Part shown: one piece after another, positions 1-5,552 of the stretch
Position numbering within the stretch: position 1 is the first letter of the stretch
How the letters are laid out: every line of letters begins with the position of its first letter
NCBI GenBank assembly: GCA_002395925.1
Contig: DGVM01000175.1
Coordinates: forward strand, 1,728 to 7,279
Source: Bacteroidales bacterium UBA4284
GTDB taxonomy: Bacteria; Bacteroidota; Bacteroidia; Bacteroidales; UBA932
Direction of reading: 5' to 3'
Length of the DNA stretch: 5,552 bases
Notes under the pieces: generated by a model
Told to the model about the DNA's origin: nothing
The model's input: the letters and a program-made list of their open reading frames with translations, nothing else
Database searches by the model: none
Made by a program: the position numbers and the translations under genes

Positions 1-372
1 GACCCTTGCCGACGAGCCGGTATTGAATACAAGCAGGTCGATTGCCCGTGTCGACTCGCAGTCAGAAGTATATGCAAACAAACGGTAAGCCCCGGTAGGC
101 ATATGGGCAGGCAGAGAAATATATCCCGCTCCGCGCCCATCGATAAGAGCCAGTTTGGTTTTAGCTGCCATTCCGTCAAAGGAAACCAGTTCGGCATAGG
201 CTACTGAAGATGCCCCGGAAACGATTCCGTTTTGGCAGTACGATACGGAACACAATATTTTCTCACCCGCCAGATATACTTTCTTGTCGGTGACCATACG
301 CAAATGTCCTCCCGCCAAAGAAGAAACAGCAGGCAGAATAAAACAGATGGTGAAAATCAATAATCTACGCAT
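1..372 (-). CDS. Secreted MG2-like (macroglobulin-type) envelope protein, N-terminal 124 residues; runs off the window
   Basis: The frame is open from the ATG at 372 to the window edge, giving 124 residues with no stop, so the 3' part is missing. Residues 1-21 look like a Sec signal peptide: MRR, a hydrophobic core (LLIIFTICFILPAV) and a likely signal peptidase I site after SSLA. The single Cys in this core is not in a lipobox. The next residues, VTDKKVYLAGEKI (28-40), have the opening pattern of MG2 domains (T-D-+-x-Y-x-x-G-E-x-V/I). A later stretch, GYISLPAHMPTGAYRLFAYT, resembles the 'P-x-x-x-x-x-G-x-Y-x-L/V' end of such beta-sandwich domains. In Bacteroidota, long secreted proteins with this start often follow TonB receptor/DUF4249 pairs; their function is unknown. 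The gene starts 9 bases after the preceding stop, with no evident Shine-Dalgarno, so it is probably in the same operon. The MG2 label rests on motif resemblance only. Confidence 0.8.
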   Translation of the reverse strand, partial: MRRLLIFTICFILPAVSSLAGGHLRMVTDKKVYLAGEKILCSVSYCQNGIVSGASSVAYAELVSFDGMAAKTKLALIDGRGAGYISLPAHMPTGAYRLFAYTSDCESTRAIDLLVFNTGSSARV

Positions 373-381
373 ATTGACAGA

Positions 382-1581
382 TCAGATATATGGAACGATT
401 ATCTCCGGCACCTCCAAAGAACCTCCTGAATCACGGCAGTCTATGCAATCTAGGCTGACCCATCGCGTGGGAGAATCATAAGGACGCTGATTGTGGTGAA
501 AGTAAGCATTGTAAAGCATTTCTTTCTCAGATATTTTTTCAGGAATCATTTCAAGAGGGTTATATGCATACTGGTCAGGATTCCCGAAGCGCAATGAGTT
601 GGAATAATCCACCTTGAAGATCTTACTTGACGATGATGTCACTGAAACATATCCGATGGCATAATCATCTGGATCATCGACGTTGCGTATATTGCCTATC
701 AATTCTCCCGGCACGGCGGAAAGCAGGGAACCGTTTTGTTCGGATCCCCGGTTAAGTGCATCCAGATACCGGTAGCAGTCCAACGAAATCGTACGTGCCT
801 TGATAAGCATGAAGAAACATGATTGTCCATCCGGGCCGATATTGAAACGGCTGTCATCCATACTGTATCTGATGAACTCATGATCTTTCAGCACTTCATC
901 CTTGAATGCACGGGCGATAGCGATGGAAGCACGTTTTGACGCCCGATGCCCCCAGCACCAGGTATATTTCCACCAAGCCATTGGCCCTGCAATATCGGAA
1001 CCATGGTTGATGATTGTTCCGGGAGGATAAACGTATTCGTATGTAGGAGGGGCTAGCGGCGAATGAAAACGATAAATCTCCTCGTAATCCCAACGGTAGC
1101 AGCCGCTGGAACCGTCTGCACCCAAACTCATCTGAAGCGCGACCATCTTCTTCGGACTGTCAATTCTGACAGATAAATCTTCAATTACCGGCGCTGGGGA
1201 GGCCTCTTCGAAGGAAGAAGCATATAGTTTGGGCGCGACGACCTCTCCGGGGGCATACACGGAAACCATGGCAACTACCCGATATTTCCTGTCAAGAGGC
1301 GCATCCGTAAGGTCGAATTCGGCCAGGTTCCCGTAAATGGAAGAAGGCATCCAGATTCGGCCGTTTTCATCCTCTATCCTGAAATTGGCATTCAGGTTCA
1401 TAGCCGACTTATAGTCCCGGTCGATTCTTTGGGAAAGCCTGGCCTCGAAAGAGCACTTTTCGCCAAGCAGGATATCCCCTTCAATTACCACTTTCTCTTC
1501 TTCGCTGGTAATTTCCGGGTTGTAATCATAGATGCAGGATACTGCAGTCAATGCGAGCAATATGGAAAACAATCGTTTCAT
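382..1581 (-). CDS. DUF4249-family lipoprotein, partner of the adjacent TonB-dependent receptor
   Basis: This 399-residue protein starts with a short lipoprotein signal, MKRLFSILLALTAVSC. Cys16 is the expected lipidation site, although Ala rather than Leu sits at -3. An acidic linker follows (EITSEEEK), then VVIEGDILLG (31-40), the typical DUF4249 opening beta-strand. Residues 307-320 (YAIGYVSVTSSSSK) and the C-terminal CIDCRDSGG (379-387) match the conserved late 'GYxSxSS' and 'CxDCxxxGG' signatures of DUF4249, and the length is ordinary for the family. Members are predicted envelope lipoproteins encoded beside TonB-dependent receptors with a regulatory-like domain; a SusD-like, receptor-associated role is inferred, not shown. 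The ATG shares its A with the receptor's TGA (TGATG), which suggests coupled translation. The tail, PEIIVPYI, extends slightly past the motif. No substrate is readable from the sequence. Confidence 0.9.
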   Translation of the reverse strand: MKRLFSILLALTAVSCIYDYNPEITSEEEKVVIEGDILLGEKCSFEARLSQRIDRDYKSAMNLNANFRIEDENGRIWMPSSIYGNLAEFDLTDAPLDRKYRVVAMVSVYAPGEVVAPKLYASSFEEASPAPVIEDLSVRIDSPKKMVALQMSLGADGSSGCYRWDYEEIYRFHSPLAPPTYEYVYPPGTIINHGSDIAGPMAWWKYTWCWGHRASKRASIAIARAFKDEVLKDHEFIRYSMDDSRFNIGPDGQSCFFMLIKARTISLDCYRYLDALNRGSEQNGSLLSAVPGELIGNIRNVDDPDDYAIGYVSVTSSSSKIFKVDYSNSLRFGNPDQYAYNPLEMIPEKISEKEMLYNAYFHHNQRPYDSPTRWVSLDCIDCRDSGGSLEVPEIIVPYI

Positions 1582-1583
1582 CA
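1579..1583 (-). other. TGATG stop-start junction between receptor and DUF4249 genes
   Basis: On the minus strand the receptor's TGA (1583-1581) and the lipoprotein's ATG (1581-1579) share one A. No Shine-Dalgarno-like sequence is seen just upstream. This is a classic arrangement for termination-reinitiation, and implies that the two proteins are made in linked amounts. The overlap is seen directly; the coupling is inferred. Confidence 0.75.
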
Positions 1584-4500
1584 GAAGAGGATATTCAAAT
1601 TGACATAAGGAACAGGGACTGCAAATATACTGAGCATATGCCCCTTCAGACTTGCGCCCATCCGGGTATCATAGTACACGGAATAAGCATTTTTCCTGCC
1701 GGTGACATTATAGCAGCCGATTGTAACGGATGCGTGTGCAAGAGCCTTGAGATAGTGCCCAGGATCGATATTGAATGCGACGTCCATCCTGAAATAATCC
1801 GGAACACGGTATGCATTTCTATCAGAATATGCAAGACGGATGCCGCCGGCATAATAATAATAGGATGAGGGCAATGTTACGGGACGGCCCGTGCTGTAAT
1901 CCACATTGAGGGAAAAACTGTATCGGCGGGTAAAGGCATAGTTGAAAACCAGTTTGAAGTCGTGAGGCTTATCGCTGGAAGCCCTGTACCAGCTGCCACC
2001 GTTGATTGCTCCGACTCCCTCGTATTGAATGTCTTTGAGGAAAGAACGGGACCATGTATACGAAATCCACCCATTCAGGCGTCCTACCGATTTCCGTGCC
2101 ATTAATTCCACCCCATACGACTTGCCTCTGGTGCGGACGAGATCATCTGAAATATGCTCGTTCATCACCAACTGGGCCATGGAAGCGTAGTCTATGTAGT
2201 TATGAAGATTCTTGTAATACGCTTCTGCACTGAGATCTATTTTTCCGCCCGGGAAGGTCCAGTAAGCGCCGGCTGTCCCCTGCCATCCGGTAGTCATCGG
2301 GATATCGGCGTCGCTCATCTTCCATGTATCCATGGGAGAGATGGAAAGCGTGTTTGAAATCAGGTGGATGTACTGAGCCATGGTGTTCACCCCCGCCTTC
2401 AAAGAGAGAACATGACTCGGAGAATAGCGTCCCGATAAACGGACTTCGGGATAACCCTGAAATGAGCCGCCGCCGATGCAGGAAGACAAACGCAGTCCTC
2501 CTTCAAGCTCAAATTCCTTTGATGGGGTCCATTTGTCGGAAGCGAAGATTGAAGGCTGGAATGCCAATTCCCGCGGCAGTCTGCCCTCAATCATATTGGA
2601 TTGTTCCCCTACTGCCGTCCTGTGTCCTCTCTGCAACGAGTACAGCAATGCCTCGCCGCCATAGTTCAAACGATGCCCGCCTGGCATCGGCATCACATAA
2701 TCGCCCCTGACAAAGAACTGGTCGACAGCAGTCTCTATCCTGTACCCTTCCGTTGCTATAGTTACCTCCTGCACTGCATTTCCGTAATGGTCTGCACCGG
2801 CCGATACATTCAACTTTCCCTTGCCTGTCTTATGCTGCCAATGGATGGATCCGTTAGTGTTCCCGTACTTGAAAGTGGTATCCCGGCCGAAGGAAAAACC
2901 ATCTCGCGAATTGTAGAAATAGGCCCTGAAGGTATTATTGTCATCAAGCCTGTATGTAAGCCCGAGGTTGATATCGTAAAAATTGGCATCCCCTCCCGAG
3001 AACTCGCTTTCCGAGGGCAGCGTCTTAAGTATCCAGTTGGAATAAGTGGTCCGGCCTCCAAGGGTGAGAGACAGTTTGTCGGTGACCGGACCTTCGACGT
3101 GCGCTCTGCTGGTAAGGATGCCAAGCCCGAGGGACCCCTTGATTTTTGTAGTGTCTCCGTCTTTGCATTGCACATCGAGCACAGAACTTATCCTTCCCCC
3201 GAATCCTGCAGGAATACAGCCCTTGTAGAGTTCCACACTCTCGACGATGTCCGGGTTGAACACCGAATTGATTCCGAAGAAATGCGAAGGATAGTAGATG
3301 GTGTTGCCGTTGAACAGTACAAGATTCTGGTCGGAACTGCCACCTCGGACATTGAAACCGGCAGAGGCTTCTCCGACTGTCTGCACTCCCGGCAAAGTCA
3401 GCACGACCTTCAAAACGTCCTTCTCTCCGAACACCGTTGGAATCTTTGCCATGGATGCACTGTTTATCTTCTCGACGCCCATGGCCGCGGATCTGTGATG
3501 CTTCATGCTCTCTGCCGACACCATGGCTTCGTCGAGCATGGTACTCCGATCATGCAGAGTCACGTTTAAAGAGCCGTCGCCGACAAGCTCTACCCGAAGC
3601 CGCTGTTCCTCTTTTTCAGCATCGCTGAATACAATCACGGTTTCTCCTTCGGGAATCGTAATGGAGAAACGGCCGTCCTGGCCGGAGTTGGTATATATTC
3701 CCGTTTTTTCATCGAAAACGATTACGGAAGCGAGTCGGTTACCTTCATCGTCAAGGGTGACTCCGCTCACGGTCACCTTGCCTCCCGGCCTGCGAGTACC
3801 TTCGTTCCCTATTACATACAACTTGTTCCTGTACCGTGCATCCACCGCCTCCAGATCGGGGACATCATTCATTCCCTTGTCAAAATATGTCAGCGGCAGA
3901 TCTTCCGTGGCTACGACCGGGGTTTTCGGAACAGAAGGCGGCAACAGGTCGGATCCGGTTCCCTCCACAGGATGCCAGCCGGAAAGGGATGAGAAGAAAG
4001 ATCCGTCGCTTTGGCTTTTCCGGATAAGCCTGCGCGCTTTTCCCTTGCCGATCCGTTCCAGAACTCCGTCGTCGAGAATCCACCAGCGACTGACATACGA
4101 AAAATAGTTTGTCACATTGATGTCGTATTGGGGATCGTAGTAACCTATCGGCCCTCCGTTGAAGTCCCCCGCACGGGAATACATCCTTTTGATTACCTGT
4201 TGCAGCACGGCAGGCTGCGCGTCCACAACGACTTTGAAAAAGCCTTCCGGCGCGTCGGGGACATTCTGGTAGCGGAGATTGACGTAAATGTCATCACCCA
4301 TACGGAGCCATTCCACTTGACGAGTGTCAGGGACGGTGGCTGCCGTAGTGTCGCTCATCTTCACGACCAGTTTCTGCTCGACGGCGTCAATCTTCATAGG
4401 GACGCCTTCGTATAAAAGTCCGTTGTACATCACCGTTCCGCTCCTGAACGAAAGAGTATCCCAATACGGTGTTCCATTGTACTTGGAAACATATCTGGGG

Positions 4501-4625
4501 GCCAGTCTGCCACGATACAGCATAGATGGACTGCCAGAGTCCTGCCCGTTCAGCGCCTTGAACGGGAACAACATGGCCACGACGGCTATCAGCCTAACGA
4601 TTCTTCCTTGTCTGATACAGTTCAT
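1581..4625 (-). CDS. TonB-dependent outer-membrane receptor with regulatory-like domain and a large extra N-terminal domain
   Basis: The product has 1014 residues. Residues 1-27 form a signal peptide (basic n-region, core LIAVVAMLFPF, likely cleavage near LNG/QDS), which supports the start at 4625 although it lies inside the upstream gene. Residues ~28-278 are an extra periplasmic region. Residues ~283-358 (VTVSGVTLDDEGNRLASVIV...) form a carboxypeptidase-regulatory-like beta-sandwich. LDEAMVSA (364-371) resembles the Ton box of Bacteroidota receptors (LDEVVVTA). The plug spans ~384-490, with LPGVQTVGE, NVRGGSSDQNLVLFNG (425-440), VESVELYKG and FGGRISSVLDV. The rest is a beta-barrel with alternating strands, ending in ...YVNLNILF with the C-terminal Phe typical of BAM substrates. 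It should drive TonB/ExbBD-powered transport across the outer membrane of an unknown ligand. No STN domain is evident, so direct sigma/anti-sigma signalling is not indicated. It is an ordinary receptor of the DUF4249-linked type, lengthened at its N-terminus. Confidence 0.95.
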   Translation of the reverse strand: MNCIRQGRIVRLIAVVAMLFPFKALNGQDSGSPSMLYRGRLAPRYVSKYNGTPYWDTLSFRSGTVMYNGLLYEGVPMKIDAVEQKLVVKMSDTTAATVPDTRQVEWLRMGDDIYVNLRYQNVPDAPEGFFKVVVDAQPAVLQQVIKRMYSRAGDFNGGPIGYYDPQYDINVTNYFSYVSRWWILDDGVLERIGKGKARRLIRKSQSDGSFFSSLSGWHPVEGTGSDLLPPSVPKTPVVATEDLPLTYFDKGMNDVPDLEAVDARYRNKLYVIGNEGTRRPGGKVTVSGVTLDDEGNRLASVIVFDEKTGIYTNSGQDGRFSITIPEGETVIVFSDAEKEEQRLRVELVGDGSLNVTLHDRSTMLDEAMVSAESMKHHRSAAMGVEKINSASMAKIPTVFGEKDVLKVVLTLPGVQTVGEASAGFNVRGGSSDQNLVLFNGNTIYYPSHFFGINSVFNPDIVESVELYKGCIPAGFGGRISSVLDVQCKDGDTTKIKGSLGLGILTSRAHVEGPVTDKLSLTLGGRTTYSNWILKTLPSESEFSGGDANFYDINLGLTYRLDDNNTFRAYFYNSRDGFSFGRDTTFKYGNTNGSIHWQHKTGKGKLNVSAGADHYGNAVQEVTIATEGYRIETAVDQFFVRGDYVMPMPGGHRLNYGGEALLYSLQRGHRTAVGEQSNMIEGRLPRELAFQPSIFASDKWTPSKEFELEGGLRLSSCIGGGSFQGYPEVRLSGRYSPSHVLSLKAGVNTMAQYIHLISNTLSISPMDTWKMSDADIPMTTGWQGTAGAYWTFPGGKIDLSAEAYYKNLHNYIDYASMAQLVMNEHISDDLVRTRGKSYGVELMARKSVGRLNGWISYTWSRSFLKDIQYEGVGAINGGSWYRASSDKPHDFKLVFNYAFTRRYSFSLNVDYSTGRPVTLPSSYYYYAGGIRLAYSDRNAYRVPDYFRMDVAFNIDPGHYLKALAHASVTIGCYNVTGRKNAYSVYYDTRMGASLKGHMLSIFAVPVPYVNLNILF
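4594..4625 (-). other. 32-base gene overlap between transporter end and receptor start
   Basis: The transporter's TAG (4596-4594) lies inside the receptor's signal-peptide codons, in a different frame. The receptor's ATG at 4625 is kept because it gives a complete signal peptide: a basic n-region before the hydrophobic core. The next Met (residue 18) would leave almost no n-region. Overlap of this kind leaves no room for a separate terminator or promoter between the two genes, unless a promoter lies inside the transporter gene. Confidence 0.7.
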
Positions 4626-5547
4626 ATGAGTTCACGAGATTGTGCCAGATTGCATACAGTCCGCCGGCTACCGACGTAACGGGCGTCATGTAATTGAATC
4701 CGAGCCAGATGATGAAGCCGGTATTCTTTTGTCCGAGAGCCTGTCCTGCAGTTATCGACTCCACGCGGCCATAATGCCGGGCGACCCTGCGCCCCATCCA
4801 GAACTGGAACAGGCAGCATACGAGCGACACAGCGGCTATGCCGAGCACTACGGCAAAACCTATCCCGCTTGTCACGAGAGCTCCGGTGGCCAGCGATATG
4901 GCAAGAACAAGCCCGAGTCCCCAGACATAAAATGCCCATCCTGCGTAACGGGCCAGCCAACGCTGGAGGCCGGGGAAGAAATACCGGATGAACCATGCAA
5001 GGAGACAGGGAAGCACGAGTATGGAGAACACTCTCCTTATTATCGCGAAGAAATATGAAAAAAAGCCGACCTCGACAGTAGGATGCACCAAAGGAATCAT
5101 CAGCGGTATCAGAAGGGATGCCAGCAGGTCTGCAAGCACCGTATATGTCATTATACCGGGCAGGCTTCCACCTATTTTGGATGTGATGACTCCGGCAGCT
5201 GCAGCAGTCGGACAGATGAAGCATAGCATTGCGCACTCTGTGAGAATCCGCCCTCCCCCGTCCGGAAGGCCGGTCGCAATGAAAGCGAAGGCCGCAAACA
5301 ACACGGCCTGCACCGCTATCAGCTCGAAATGCCATTTGTGAAATTTGAGATCGGAGGGCGCCACGACATTGAGTTGCAGGAAGAGCATGATGCTGATGAG
5401 GACGGGCTGAAGCTTCCTGGACACTGCCATATACGCATCTTCGCTGAAAGACGGCACAAAATGAAGTATCAGATAAATGGCCGCCCCGGCTGTCATCGCA
5501 ATGGGCAGCATCCAGTCTTTTAGAAAAGTCTTTTCTTTCTCCAGCAT
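4594..5547 (-). CDS. BASS/SBF-superfamily inner-membrane transporter (bile acid:sodium symporter fold), substrate unknown
   Basis: The 317-residue product is very hydrophobic, with about nine or ten membrane segments (near 13-31, 44-62, 74-94, 101-122, 130-153, 168-190, 202-222, 229-251, 263-283, 285-305). Family marks are a Cys-Pro-small-residue stretch in the fourth helix (CPTAAAAGVIT, 112-122), the ninth-helix segment GQALGQKNTG (268-277), and WHN (301-303) near the C-terminus; all line up by eye with bacterial ASBT-type proteins. Length is typical. The family carries organic anions such as bile acids, pantoate or other carboxylates, usually with sodium; the name does not establish bile acid as substrate here. 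Several sodium-site positions look replaced (see findings). ATG at 5547 is the first visible start, but only 5 bases lie upstream, so a longer N-terminus cannot be excluded. Its last 32 bases overlap the receptor gene in another frame, which points to co-transcription. Confidence 0.88.
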   Translation of the reverse strand: MLEKEKTFLKDWMLPIAMTAGAAIYLILHFVPSFSEDAYMAVSRKLQPVLISIMLFLQLNVVAPSDLKFHKWHFELIAVQAVLFAAFAFIATGLPDGGGRILTECAMLCFICPTAAAAGVITSKIGGSLPGIMTYTVLADLLASLLIPLMIPLVHPTVEVGFFSYFFAIIRRVFSILVLPCLLAWFIRYFFPGLQRWLARYAGWAFYVWGLGLVLAISLATGALVTSGIGFAVVLGIAAVSLVCCLFQFWMGRRVARHYGRVESITAGQALGQKNTGFIIWLGFNYMTPVTSVAGGLYAIWHNLVNSYELYQTRKNR

Positions 5548-5552
5548 AATTG

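Noticed and set aside
373..381. The 9-base gap between the DUF4249 stop and the MG2-like start, examined for a promoter.
   Set aside because: It is too short for a Bacteroidota promoter (-33/-7 elements), and none is evident in the adjoining coding bases.
284..481. A 65-codon plus-strand frame across the junction of the DUF4249 and MG2-like genes.
   Set aside because: It is antisense to two well-supported coding starts and ends, and has no recognisable product or start signal.
1851..1862. A four-unit trinucleotide repeat (TAT on the coding strand) encoding YYYY in the receptor barrel, considered as a phase-variable tract.
   Set aside because: A triplet repeat changes length in frame and four units are too few to be notably unstable; it reads as an aromatic barrel strand or loop.
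2601..3569. A 322-codon open frame on the plus strand, antisense to the receptor gene.
   Set aside because: It lies wholly inside the receptor's barrel and plug codons, has no signal, domain or composition resembling a real protein, and is explained by codon bias of the opposite strand. The receptor frame carries clear family motifs throughout.
4571..4598. A short inverted repeat (GGCT-GAT-AGCC on the minus strand) close to the transporter stop, considered as a terminator.
   Set aside because: The stem is only four pairs, no T-run follows, and it lies within the receptor's signal-peptide codons.
4622..5335. A 237-codon minus-strand frame within the transporter gene.
   Set aside because: It is an off-frame shadow, rich in Arg, Ser and Cys with no recognisable motif, while the overlapping frame encodes a consistent ten-helix transporter.

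Overview
The window reads as a stretch of a Bacteroidota chromosome, most likely order Bacteroidales. The evidence is a TonB-dependent outer-membrane receptor with a carboxypeptidase-regulatory-like domain before its plug, directly followed by a DUF4249-type lipoprotein and then by a secreted protein that begins like an MG2 (macroglobulin-type) domain. This gene order is characteristic of that phylum. Base composition looks roughly balanced, and no purine-rich Shine-Dalgarno sequence is evident before the start codons, which also fits. Genus cannot be read from the sequence.

All four genes lie on the minus strand and are packed tightly, so transcription runs from right to left. They are: (1) 5547-4594, a ten-helix-type BASS/SBF-superfamily inner-membrane transporter (the bile acid:sodium symporter fold), whose start lies 5 bases from the window edge; (2) 4625-1581, a 1014-residue TonB-dependent receptor whose start overlaps the end of the transporter by 32 bases; (3) 1581-382, a 399-residue DUF4249 lipoprotein whose ATG shares one base with the receptor's TGA; (4) 372 to beyond base 1, the N-terminal 124 residues of an exported MG2-like protein, starting 9 bases after the DUF4249 stop. 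There is no non-coding gap longer than 9 bases, and no RNA gene, CRISPR array, insertion sequence or convincing terminator.

The layout suggests one transcription unit joining an outer-membrane uptake (or export) pair, receptor plus lipoprotein, with an envelope MG2-type protein and an inner-membrane carrier. The substrate cannot be read from the sequence. The points most worth a second look are the ~250-residue domain at the N-terminus of the receptor, ahead of its usual regulatory-like domain; the apparent loss of the canonical sodium-binding residues in the BASS transporter; and the whole four-gene cassette as a possible uncharacterised envelope system.
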